From the NCBI GenBank assembly GCA_014607495.2, contig CP053150.1, positions 7,212,495 to 7,276,494 of the forward strand: DNA of 64,000 nucleotides, given 5' to 3'. Position numbers and translations under genes: made by a program. The notes under the pieces were generated by a model. The model was not told the origin of the DNA and searched no databases. It was given only the letters and a program-made list of their open reading frames with translations. Source of the stretch: Carposina sasakii (lineage: Eukaryota > Arthropoda > Insecta > Lepidoptera > Carposinidae). This document shows, piece after piece, positions 23,401 through 30,364 of the stretch. How positions within the stretch are numbered: the first letter of the stretch is position 1; every line of letters starts with the position of its first letter.

Positions 23401-24752
23401 ATTTCATAAATTGCGGCTATTAATGGATGGAATAGTCCTTCACCTGAATTCCTAGAAAACACGTCTAAGCCTTGGGATCAGCCTTTGCTAAAAAAACAAC
23501 AATATGAGATAAAACCGAACAGGTTCGTTTGTTTGTCCTGTGGTAGATAGATGTGTCTGTGTGGTATATGTTCCTAGTATAACTGTTCTATATTGTTGTA
23601 AAGATCTGTATCATTAAATGTAGGTATTTCAAATTAATTGGGTATGAATGTGGATGGAAATAGTGCAATACATAAAGACTGTGTGAGATTTGATATGCTG
23701 AAAGTGAGCAATGAAATGACGGGATCAGGGAACAAAAATATTGAAGACGCCAGAAAAAGGGGATATATGCTAAAATCATTTCATATTACCCATAATAGTG
23801 GATGTACCATAAAATGTTGTCAAATACGATTCCAGATCTCAATACAGCGATCGTCAGAATGAGGATAGACATCTTCAGATAAATCAGAATTGGCAGAACC
23901 TTCCCTGCAGCCGTCAATGCGGGGGGCTAGTCAGGTACGAACACGATAATAATCCCTTAAGGTTCTGGCCTTAAATGTAATTAATGCCCTTCATTTCCCC
24001 TTATGTCTTTGCGTTAAGGGATTTAGGAAGAACAGGTATGAATAATGACGTCAAATATATGCATGTTATTCGTCAAACAATCATGTTTTCATTATATTTT
24101 CCTCACGTATTTCATTCGAGTTGGTATAAATTATTATTAGAAAAATCTTTATTGTGATCACGCTTTTCTTTTACTTCATTCATCATTCAGTAAGCTATAG
24201 CTATAGTACAAAAGGTAACTTTTTCTTCTGAATGCCTGAGAAGCTTAATTTTACAGATGTTATAGATAAAATCTTAACACAATTTATGATATAGTTTTCA
24301 TGGTAAATTTCCTTGTATAATTATCACCATTCATTAGGTATCATACGTCATTTCCTCCTACCAACCTATTACAAATAGTTTGTTTTACGTTTCCCAGTAA
24401 TAAGATCAACCAGCTCGTTAAGCATGCCCAGAAGGCACCGCCGAGACCGGTCTACAACCCCACCTACGACCCCGAATCAGATCTGCGGAAGATACTGAGA
24501 AACTCACCAGAAATCCTGGCCACGCCTGTTTTCAGTTCTGATGACGACTACACTGAGGGCCCATTCAGATTTAAACAGCTTTTGAGGCCAACTCTAGGAC
24601 CTACCGAGAGTTTACGCAAGAGGAAAGTCAGAAATTCCTCGTCAGGTCAAAGTCCGTGGATGTCGGATAGTTCACAGGACAGTGGTAGTTCTAACCAGGT
24701 GGTGTACAACAAAAGACGCCCGCAGATTAGTATGGGAGTATATTATAATTAA
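11327..24752 (+). CDS. ninaC: NinaC-type class III myosin (kinase-myosin fusion), 19 coding exons, complete
   Basis: CDS join: 11327-11491, 13749-13904, 14123-14404, 15790-16092, 16554-16835, 17370-17558, 17767-17969, 18287-18467, 18603-18753, 19180-19390, 19611-19903, 20063-20352, 20440-20714, 20813-20978, 21071-21284, 21526-21663, 21957-22102, 22385-22563, 24398-24752. These total 4179 nt, or 1392 residues plus TAA. Seen: all introns are GT-AG and all phases agree. Kinase residues about 26-295 carry GEGTYGEV (33-40), Lys55, HRDVK (154-158), DFG (174-176) and GTPYWMAPE (193-201). The motor, about 345-1048, carries GESGAGKT (437-444), switch [10 protein letters not shown] (487-495) and DIFGFE (717-722). 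Two IQ motifs follow, then a third about 1163-1178, then a basic, Pro-rich tail. Known of the family: only class III myosins carry an N-terminal Ste20-like kinase; fly NINAC (isoforms of 1501 and 1135 residues) acts in rhabdomeres with calmodulin and INAD in response termination. The kinase has all catalytic residues, so it is probably active. The first ATG of the main frame was chosen because no in-frame upstream ATG exists in the visible exon. Class assignment is very sure; isoform structure is not. Confidence 0.96.
12289..12800 (+). repeat. diverged tandem duplication in ninaC intron 1
   Basis: Two blocks repeat in the same order. First is a piece around aatattcaac...ttttaagt..gcctaaatgctg (near 12300 and 12545). 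Second is a near-identical stretch around acaaaaagtttgtgaata and aaagtagaggtcttg (near 12364 and 12681), followed by ctacttacctcgttgt in both. Period is about 250-320 bp. Confidence 0.6.
13322..13714. mobile_element. foldback MITE in ninaC intron 1
   Basis: Terminal inverted repeats begin atactgggtgtaaaaagaca on the left and match tttttacaccctgtat on the right. The match continues inward over ttttaatacctcgtattctt / aagaatacgtggtattaaaa and on to caccctgggaaacc / ggttacccagggtt. The element is about 390 bp and ends 34 bp before exon 2. Confidence 0.65.
13749..13904 (+). CDS. ninaC: ninaC exon 2: kinase N-lobe (residues 56-107)
   Basis: Encodes an acidic helix-C segment ([16 protein letters not shown]), in which Glu70 is the likely salt-bridge partner of Lys55, then [10 protein letters not shown] and IWFVME, the hinge strand. 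Begins and ends in phase 0; donor gtaagt is consensus. Confidence 0.93.
14123..14404 (+). CDS. ninaC: ninaC exon 3: kinase catalytic and activation loops (residues 108-201)
   Basis: Starts [10 protein letters not shown], the hinge and helix D typical of Ste20/NINAC kinases. It contains HRDVKGHN (catalytic Asp156, Lys158, Asn161), DFG and GTPYWMAPE. All catalytic residues are intact. Phase 0 at both ends. Confidence 0.95.
14680..15628 (+). mobile_element. Helitron-like element with internal tandem repeats, ninaC intron 3
   Basis: Starts near cactaatattataaagagg and ends cgggcgtccactagt. The interior has about five diverged units of 100-130 bp, each with cccgaaattcccacgggaag and acgggaattc. 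The last 200 bp are shared with the elements at 16190, 22678 and 40380. Ends with CTAGT and internal minisatellites are known of non-autonomous lepidopteran Helitrons (Lep1-like). Confidence 0.65.
15790..16092 (+). CDS. ninaC: ninaC exon 4: kinase C-lobe (residues 202-302)
   Basis: Contains [18 protein letters not shown] (subdomain IX) and a [17 protein letters not shown] segment with the conserved Arg of subdomain XI, ending just after the kinase domain. Phase 0 at both ends. The preceding intron carries a tandem-repeat Helitron-like element. Confidence 0.94.
16190..16516 (+). mobile_element. Helitron-like non-autonomous element, ninaC intron 4
   Basis: About 327 bp, from tctatacatataataaaaat to gcgtccactagt with the hairpin-prone ccacgcggacggagtcgtgg near its end. 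Nearly the same as 40380-40712. Its 3' end is 37 bp upstream of exon 5. Confidence 0.7.
16554..16835 (+). CDS. ninaC: ninaC exon 5: kinase-motor linker and start of myosin head (residues 303-396)
   Basis: A basic, hydrophilic linker (about 303-343) leads to the motor start: [18 protein letters not shown], then [15 protein letters not shown], the conserved myosin head entry. Phase 0 at both ends. Only 37 nt separate its acceptor from a transposable-element end. Confidence 0.95.
17370..17558 (+). CDS. ninaC: ninaC exon 6: motor P-loop (residues 397-459)
   Basis: Encodes [16 protein letters not shown] and the Walker A loop GESGAGKT (437-444) followed by [10 protein letters not shown]. The family-standard ATP-binding residues are intact. 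Phase 0 at both ends. Confidence 0.96.
17767..17969 (+). CDS. ninaC: ninaC exon 7: motor switch I (residues 460-527)
   Basis: Encodes [18 protein letters not shown], switch [14 protein letters not shown] and [12 protein letters not shown], the usual order in myosin heads. The donor gtaagt splits the last Leu codon (phase 2). Confidence 0.95.
18287..18467 (+). CDS. ninaC: ninaC exon 8: motor upper 50K region (residues 527-587)
   Basis: Continues with [15 protein letters not shown], the conserved helix after switch I, then a Tyr/Arg-rich segment. Starts by completing the split Leu codon and ends in phase 0. Confidence 0.93.
18603..18753 (+). CDS. ninaC: ninaC exon 9: motor upper 50K region (residues 588-638)
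   Basis: Encodes [20 protein letters not shown] and [10 protein letters not shown], the myosin helix and strand before the HCM-loop region. An Asp/Asn-rich loop follows. Ends in phase 1. Confidence 0.93.
19180..19390 (+). CDS. ninaC: ninaC exon 10: motor 50K region (residues 638-708)
   Basis: Encodes [18 protein letters not shown], then [20 protein letters not shown] and [20 protein letters not shown], corresponding to the HCM loop and the following long helix of the motor. Splits a Ser codon at its end (phase 2). Confidence 0.94.
19611..19903 (+). CDS. ninaC: ninaC exon 11: switch II and relay helix (residues 708-806)
   Basis: Encodes [12 protein letters not shown] (switch II), [20 protein letters not shown] (relay helix), then [12 protein letters not shown] and [14 protein letters not shown]. 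These are the most conserved parts of a myosin motor and match throughout. Ends in phase 1. Confidence 0.96.
20063..20352 (+). CDS. ninaC: ninaC exon 12: lower 50K and loop 2 (residues 806-902)
   Basis: Encodes [20 protein letters not shown] and [20 protein letters not shown], the conserved strand and helix of the lower 50K domain. Then comes a variable Ser/Pro/Gly-rich stretch that corresponds to loop 2, an actin-contact surface. Ends in phase 0. Confidence 0.94.
20440..20714 (+). CDS. ninaC: ninaC exon 13: actin-binding and SH1 region (residues 903-994)
   Basis: Encodes [26 protein letters not shown], then [20 protein letters not shown], the SH-helix region and converter entry. Donor gtaagt splits the last Arg codon (phase 2). 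Confidence 0.96.
20813..20978 (+). CDS. ninaC: ninaC exon 14: converter domain (residues 994-1049)
   Basis: Encodes the converter: [30 protein letters not shown] and a helix running into the lever arm. Ends in phase 0. The introns around exons 13-15 are under 100 nt, the shortest in the gene. Confidence 0.95.
21071..21284 (+). CDS. ninaC: ninaC exon 15: IQ motifs 1 and 2 (residues 1050-1121)
   Basis: Encodes two lever-arm repeats, [16 protein letters not shown] and [15 protein letters not shown], of the calmodulin-binding IQ form (the first with Cys-Ala-Arg instead of the usual spacing residues). A Gln/Arg-rich helix, probably coiled or single alpha-helical, follows. Ends in phase 1. Confidence 0.94.
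21526..21663 (+). CDS. ninaC: ninaC exon 16: linker and start of IQ3 (residues 1121-1167)
   Basis: Encodes a Lys/Arg-rich linker with an [15 protein letters not shown] segment, then AAVVIQS, the beginning of a third IQ motif completed by exon 17. The donor gttagt is used in phase 1. Without splicing here the frame ends at once (Arg then TAG at 21666-21668). Confidence 0.9.
21759..21764 (+). terminator. candidate intronic poly(A) signal (AATAAA) for a short ninaC isoform
   Basis: The hexamer lies 91 nt after the in-frame TAG that ends read-through of exon 16, and a second AATAAA follows at 21929. Together they would yield a protein of about 1167 residues ending inside IQ3. Fly ninaC also has a shorter isoform with a different C-terminus, but use of this site is inference. 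Confidence 0.35.
21957..22102 (+). CDS. ninaC: ninaC exon 17: IQ3 end and proline-rich segment (residues 1167-1215)
   Basis: Completes IQ3 (VVIQS + [11 protein letters not shown]), then a Pro/Ala-rich run ([15 protein letters not shown]) and a Gln-rich helix. The match of an IQ motif across the splice junction supports this exon strongly. Ends in phase 0. Confidence 0.92.
22385..22563 (+). CDS. ninaC: ninaC exon 18: conserved tail segment (residues 1216-1275)
   Basis: Encodes [33 protein letters not shown] and LVPAIIRG. From memory of the family this resembles the conserved block after the IQ motifs of insect NINAC. Base composition is notably GC-rich compared with the flanking introns. Donor gtaatt in phase 2. 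Confidence 0.9.
22678..22985 (-). mobile_element. Helitron-like non-autonomous element, ninaC intron 18
   Basis: Inverted copy of the same family: begins actagtgaacgcccgcgact on the + strand and runs to ctgttacatttttataatat. Shares tcccgggataaaa and the hairpin region with the other copies. Confidence 0.68.
22989..23180 (+). repeat. short tandem duplication in ninaC intron 18
   Basis: Two copies about 120 bp apart of agctgtgtagatat..., aggttttca and actaaaagttgtggtga...ccacaacaaaaa. A GC-richer block (gccgcggcagcggccggc) follows at 23182. Confidence 0.55.
23911..23934 (+). CDS. possible 24-nt cassette exon of ninaC
   Basis: Flanked by a plausible acceptor (ttccctgcag) and donor (gtacga). 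Its length is a multiple of three and it enters and leaves in phase 2, like the exon 18 to exon 19 junction, so inclusion adds 8 residues without a stop. It could equally be chance in a 1.8-kb intron. A second acceptor at 23878 would give a 56-nt exon that stops at once. Confidence 0.25.
24398..24752 (+). CDS. ninaC: ninaC exon 19: C-terminal tail and stop (residues 1275-1392)
   Basis: Encodes a basic/Ser-rich tail: [34 protein letters not shown], a Ser/Asp cluster ([10 protein letters not shown]) and a Ser-rich stretch with possible phosphorylation sites, ending VYYN then TAA. Only the phase used here avoids an immediate stop, which fixes the splice from exon 18. Confidence 0.9.
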
Positions 24753-26350
24753 GTTGTTAAAAAAATCACGATTTTGTAACCCTCCGTTGTAGCCCATGTA
24801 TCCTCATATATCAGGGAATTTATGGACATGATATAATGTGTATGTTAATCTTTGAATTTATGCCTGATATCTTAAGTATCCCCTACATTATGACCCCTTT
24901 ACTCTATGTGTTATATTAACCTACTCTAAATGATTAAATTTTTTCCTAATTAAAAAAAACCAAAGTTATGTACCTACTACGAGTGGTGTTAAAATTATGT
25001 TGTCTACTTAATATTTCTAATATATTTTCGTTTTTAAGGTAATGTAGCAAGTATAAACTTAGCTTATAACCGTATACTTAACTGTTTTAATATTAGAATT
25101 TCCTCATATTTATTCCCAAATCAGTATTAATAGAATTTATAATGGTTACTTTGTAAACGATACTTTCATACTTATAAGCTACTACTTGATCAGATCTTAT
25201 AGGTTGGTATACTACTACTTCTGTACGTATAATACTACAGCTGCTTCTCTTCCCGGGGATACTGTACAAGTCAGTAGAGGGACAAGAGGGTCTTAGTGTT
25301 TTGAACTTGTACATAAGAAAATAAATCTCAACTATACCATTGATAAAACAATAAATCAAAATTAGTCAGAAGTGGAAATTTTACCCTATTTTTAAACCAG
25401 ATTGTAGGTAAAATGTGGTTCTTTGATTGATTGTATCGGCCCCTACCTACCTACCCTTTGTTGACGTAAGGGATAAAGGCGTGATCACGATATATGCAAA
25501 TCACTTCTCAGTATGACTATTTCCCCACACCTAGGGAAAAAACTGTATATGTCACTTACGATATTTTTTATGTGGCTATATTATAAACTGAAAGTATTTT
25601 CCATCATCATGTCCGATATTGTATGAAAAGATAGAGCGAATTTCAATTAAATTAGAATTAAAATTCCTTAGATACCTACTTTTTAGGCTTTACATGTTTG
25701 AATTGGGCTTGGATCTTGGTTCAGTATTTTATATGGGCGTAAAGTAACAGATACGCAATAAAATATTAAAAAATGTTGTTGATTAAAACATTACCTACTT
25801 CAAAAGATAGTAAGTAACTACATATTTGAAAAGGAGGCCTATTTTTGTGCCAACGCCATACCCATTTAACTACTCAAACACTGGTATCAAATGTAAACAA
25901 CTTTCCAAAAAAAAAAACACAAATAGCGTGAAGTAAAAGCTACTTTGCTTGCAAATGGCGAATACAATAATGAAATCTTAATCTTCTTAAGTAATGCCCA
26001 TAAGAGATAACCCTACTTGCACCAAATCTTTTAAGCTAAGATGCTTTTGGAGTAGGTAGGTACACCAAACCATCACTTAACAGAATAAATGGGCCTGTGT
26101 CATTGGCAAAAAATAACCTCACTTGGTGCAAGTGGGGATCATTCTAAGATTAGGTACTAGGTAGGTATTTGTTGGTAGATCTTAGTGCTATGTATCGTAA
26201 TGCCATCTTTGTGTATTAAAAGAGTGTTAATGGCAATGTTATTTAATCATTGACAACCTATGTGATAATGTGCCAATGATTACTGTTAAGTTTAGTTTTT
26301 GTTTTATAATTATAGATGAATCAAAATAAATAAATACATAAATTGAAATA
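24753..26350 (+). other. ninaC 3' UTR and intergenic region
   Basis: AT-rich, no coding signal. Canonical AATAAA hexamers lie at 25320 and 25350, and overlapping ones at 26325 and 26329, so the true cleavage site is undecided. A short moth interspersed repeat (core ggataaaggcgtgat) lies near 25467. Confidence 0.5.
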
Positions 26351-26639
26351 ATTATGGTCTCATTTATTTTCTCATCATTTCCATTAAAGTACAGAGTGTA
26401 ACTAAATTCACATATTTAGCGAAATGTTATGAAAAGTCGTTACGTAGGTACATAAAAACACGCCACAAAAATAACATCAACAAAAATTTCCGAAGCTTTT
26501 TGTTGATTTTTAAAGCTCTACCTACAGGTTAGTCTATGGATACTCTACCTACTAGGTACTACGTAAGTAGGTAGATAGATACCTATATCTACTAGTAGAG
26601 CGTGAAAAAGTGGGAAAAGCACTGGAAAAGTAAACACGC

Positions 26640-26788
26640 AACCAAAACCGCGCGTGTTGTTTACAATCAGTGTACGGGTGGCGGGGGCGGGGGGCGAAAC
26701 GTCCACGTGACGGCGCCCCGTGCCGGCCAATGGGCGGCGAAGGCGAAATGCGCGCGCAGCCGCGCAGTCCGCCCGCGCCCGCGCCATC
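26640..26788 (+). promoter_or_regulatory. GC-rich promoter and 5' UTR of alpha-catulin
   Basis: Abrupt CpG-rich block in AT-rich surroundings. It has an E-box CACGTG (26704), CCAAT (26727) and an overlapping GC box GGGCGG (26732) just upstream of the catulin ATG. No TATA box is seen, as is usual for broad GC-rich promoters. The transcription start cannot be placed from sequence alone. Confidence 0.55.
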
Positions 26789-26890
26789 ATGGCGCACGCC
26801 GGCTCCGTTTCCGACACCTTGCCACAACTAGATTACTCTCAAATTAAAACCCGCTCCGTCGAAAGAATACTTCTACCGCTATACAAACAG
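26789..26890 (+). CDS. alpha-Catulin: alpha-catulin exon 1 (residues 1-34)
   Basis: Encodes MAHAGSVSDTLPQLDYSQ then IKTRSVERILLPLYKQ, in phase 0 with a consensus donor (gtatga). The RSVE..LLPL block is the conserved start of the vinculin-like domain in alpha-catulin, and it joins smoothly to exon 2 (Q then ISSLV). Alpha-catulin is a cytoplasmic scaffold related to alpha-catenin and vinculin, linked to Rho signalling, dystrophin-complex contacts and channel localisation in other animals. The start codon is the first ATG after the GC-rich promoter. Confidence 0.85.
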
Positions 26891-27359
26891 GTATGACATA
26901 AAATTTCCTCCCTCATAAAACTACAGGAGAGCTTTCTACACTTCATAACACAGTGTGACGTGCAACTGGATACGTGCGTCACGCTCACGCATGACGTACA
27001 GTTAACGACTAACCTTACCAAAATAATTTTATACGAGCTGTTTATAATTAAACTTTATTTTTGTACTTTGAACTCGTAAACCTGCATAACATGTCGTCAA
27101 AAAGCTTCCGCTACGTCAAATGACGTCCATTTTATATTTTCCCGCCCACGCGAACAATCTGTTGCACGCAGGCCCGCGCCGCCGCCGTGAGCCACATCTC
27201 AATGGCGCCCAATTTTGAGCACTCGGTACACTGCAGAACTAGCATAACTACAAATACTCGTCGCATCTCTTTGAAAAGTAGACACGATAAACGGCATTGG
27301 AATGGCATTTTCCCGGGGAAAGTTTCAGATAAATTGCTGCTGATCAATAGAGTTTCAGC

Positions 27360-27544
27360 TCGAGGTCCTAACCACGTGGTAATTCAGTGGGGGGTGTGGT
27401 ATGTGGGGGTTGTGATGTTGCGGGGGTCGATCGATGAGGGCGGGCCAGTACCGACAGTGCCGCGGCGCGCGGCGGACGCGGGTGACGCGAGCGGCGCGGG
27501 CCGCACACACAGCGCCACGTGCGCGCCCTCCGCCTGCCTCCGAC
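27360..27544 (+). promoter_or_regulatory. second GC-rich, promoter-like segment
   Basis: CpG-dense DNA with E-boxes: palindromic CCACGTGG near 27372 and CACGTG near 27515. It lies in front of the possible alternative first exon. A GC-rich block also occurs downstream at about 27745-27810. Longer open frames here are a by-product of high GC and resemble no known protein. Confidence 0.4.
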
Positions 27545-27592
27545 ATGGACGCTCTGTCCGACGACGACGAATACGTGCGACGAGACCCACAG
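27545..27592 (+). CDS. possible alternative first exon of alpha-catulin
   Basis: An ATG in a second GC-rich segment opens a 16-codon frame (MDALSDDDEYVRRDPQ) ending CAG with a consensus donor gtaaat in phase 0, exactly the phase of the exon 1 to exon 2 junction. Splicing to 30184 would replace the RSVE..LLPL leader with an acidic one. It could instead be the first exon of another gene lying beyond the window. Not proven. Confidence 0.35.
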
Positions 27593-28570
27593 GTAAATCT
27601 CAGGCCGTGCTAAACAGTCCCACCAAAACAAACGAAAGTGCCGCATTATAATCACATCATCAGATGTTATCATAGTGGTAGACACCACCATGGTTGAGCA
27701 ACAAGTAGGCTTGATGAAGAAGCTCGCGTGCAAGAACGACCTTGATCGCAGCCCGCGCCGCGCTGTCTCAGACCCGCGCCCGGCGCGCTCCCCGCCCGTC
27801 TCCACGCCAAAATTCTCTAACCGATCTTAGATATATTTCTAAACGCTGAATTCAATTATAGGTGACGAGAGGAATTTTACATAATTGATAACATTAGGGA
27901 ACCTAGGTAGGTAATTTGTACTCTTGTTCAGATAATGATTCTGGAAGAAAACATGTCTATGTATTGGAAGCTGTTTATTTACATTTCTCTTCACAGGCAA
28001 ACCTAAGACTTTATTGACGTTTTCAGTTACTTTGTGATAAAATTGACTGTAAAACCCTTGAAAGTTAGGGCGTTACTGCAATTAACTGAATGAGCATTAG
28101 AATAATTTAGCATTTACCGCACGTAGTATAAATCAGTCAGCTCTATCATTATTCGTATCATAGTTAGAAAATAGTCAGTTTAGATAGATTACTTACTTAT
28201 TCTGGGTACCTACTTATTTTATATCTTACGGAAACTTGGTTGACTTTAAAACAATTTTTCCGTCGTAGACAAAGCCTTTCCGTGATACAAAGAACGTTAA
28301 TTAATCATCAAAATGAGCCAGTGTTTTATCTTGTACTTATACAAAATTATGTAACATAAATCCATCTTCTCAAATTATAATGCAAACTTTAGGAAATAGG
28401 CAGGACATTACATACACTATTTACAACAAGATGACATAAATCTTACAGATCAAGCCATTAGCTCAGAACAGGTAAATGTTCGCTCATTAGCGCGAGACGT
28501 GTATGACAATTTGTGAAGTAAAATTGCATAAATGTAATCAAATTCGAGCACTTGTAGTTCTACATGTATG

Positions 28571-28655
28571 TTTTTTTTTGATGGTCAGATAACCTATCTG
28601 AAGAATAAATTTGAATAAGACTTTGAGGTAGGCTATCTGACAGTTTCCCTAAGCC
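28571..28655. mobile_element. foldback MITE, same family as 3383-3526 (short copy C)
   Basis: The arms tggtcagataacctatctga and taggctatctgaca pair around an 40-bp interior with gaagaataaat. It is shorter than the other two copies and lacks the distal tttttccaa ends. Confidence 0.45.
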
Positions 28656-28705
28656 TACTTGTATAGCAAACTATTTGAAACAGCAGGATAGCCACTTGAC
28701 TTAAC

Positions 28706-28800
28706 CTTGAGGCGGAAAAACCGGCCAGTGCGGTCGGACTCGGCACTATACAAACCTGCAAGGTTTACAAAGTTGATTAAAATCGGTCTACCATGAGGAA
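28706..28800 (+). repeat. moth interspersed repeat (ACCGGCCAGTGCGG type)
   Basis: Contains aaaaaccggccagtgcggtc followed by ggactcggc. This motif is found very often in lepidopteran genomes as part of a dispersed element. Here it is partial and diverged. Confidence 0.4.
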
Positions 28801-30183
28801 AAAAGTAATAAGTTATATTTATTAAAAATATAAGTAATGTAACTAAAAATTTAATGAAAGGTCAAGCCTACGTTCGAGGTATAGCTATAAACATATGAAT
28901 TTCAATTTAATACCTCTACGCATTGCTATTTAAATTTGTAATACCAAATTTCAATTGATAACCCTGTAGGTTTTGATGCAAGTGTCGAAAACATAAACGG
29001 CTGGATGTTTGTGACAGCTTCAAGGGACAGGCTGAGTAATTGAATATTGATACCATGACTTCAGACCATGATTCTATGATTCTGAGGCGGAAAAAACTGA
29101 AAATTTTCACAGGAAAATTCCAAATTTTTGCGACTTTTTAAAAATATTTTTCGGAAATAATAGTTTAGTTCGTTTAATTAGGCCTTAGATGATGACTTAA
29201 AAATAAAATTTTTACCTAAAGATGATTTTCAAAAAAAGTTGCCCTCAAAAAAGTTCAAATAACTGATCAACCCTAATGGAGAGTCACAAGTGATCCAAAA
29301 AACAAACAGGAATTGAAACACAATAACCAATAAGCTCATTTAATTAGTCACAGGATCTCCCGATACAGTTGGCGCGGAGAGCAAAGATTATTGATAATCA
29401 AATAAAAAATACATTTCCTGAGAATAATAACACTGTCGTATAACTTAACACAATGGTACTTGTTCAGCATTTCAGCATTTGCCTGACTGTTACCCACACC
29501 CTGTATAAGCAAAACACATGTAATTCTTGGGCACAAAGTCCGTGCTCGATCTCTAAGTGATTTTGAGGAAAATTTGATCGCATTCGCAGGATTCAGACCA
29601 TGTTTAGAGCAGTGTAAAGTAGAATTTAATATCTGTCTACCGTGGAAAATTTGTGAAATGGAAAACTGTGAATGGGAAATGCAACCTACGATGTTAAGTT
29701 TACCAGGTAATATTATTCAGGTTCACAGAATATGGATGGTATTAGTATTAATAATATGAATATGTATGATGGACGACGACGACGACACAACTGGAAAGTT
29801 TGTGAGAATTGATGCACTGTTACCTACCCCAAACATATATTTATTTCTGAATTACACCAAACTCATTTTGTAGTAAATAACGAAGCGCCGATCACAGATA
29901 GCAGTATGTTATCATAATTTCCCTACTGACTTAACATCGTGTAAGATAGTATAAACTCTTGCCAAATCCTGCCCCAAAAAGTATAATAAGCCAGCTACGG
30001 ACTAGTTTCCCTTTCTGCCGTTCTGGTGCATGAATCAAGAGCCCTGGTAGTCCACTCCACCGAGGTGATTGTGGAAGTAACGCTGTGTTTCTATAATACA
30101 TTTAGTAGAAATAGTGTTTAAATTTTATATGAATTATGTAACTTGTTTCAACAGTATATAGAATTGTGTTAATAAACTTGCAG

Positions 30184-30361
30184 ATCAGCAGCCTAGTAGC
30201 AACAAGGGCGGATGCAGCAGGAGGAGCAGCAGTGCAACGCGTGGGCGCTGCAGTCTGCTGCGCTGTGGAACGTTTCGTAGCTGTCGGTGAGACCATCGCC
30301 GATGACAACCCTGATGTGAGACATAGCATGGTGCTGGCCTGCAAGGAGGCGAGAGCAGCAG
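30184..30361 (+). CDS. alpha-Catulin: alpha-catulin exon 2 (residues 35-94)
   Basis: Acceptor ttgcag, donor gttagt, phase 0 to phase 1. Encodes ISSLVATRADAAGGAAVQRV, then VCCAVERFVAVGETIADDNP and LACKEARAAG. This matches the start of the vinculin/alpha-catenin-type helical bundle of alpha-catulin (pattern Q-RVG-AV--AV-RFV-VGE-IA, then AC-EA--AG), as recalled from the vertebrate protein. The high GC content contrasts with the surrounding intron. The remaining exons of this gene are not in the window. Confidence 0.87.
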
Positions 30362-30364
30362 GTT

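Larger units (their letters stand above)
27600..30183 (+). other. first intron of alpha-catulin
   Basis: Between the candidate first exons and exon 2. It contains a short foldback MITE (28571-28655), a common moth repeat (aaaaaccggccagtgcggtc near 28719) and an ACG microsatellite (29770-29786). Nothing else is recognised. Confidence 0.5.

Noticed and set aside
23638..23862. 74-codon open frame in ninaC intron 18
   Set aside because: A vague resemblance to retroelement C-termini (D-VR-DM...EMT) was noted, but it is too weak to call.
26545..27805. Several overlapping open frames on both strands around the catulin promoter
   Set aside because: High GC content removes stop codons; none resembles a known protein and they overlap the supported exon and promoter motifs.
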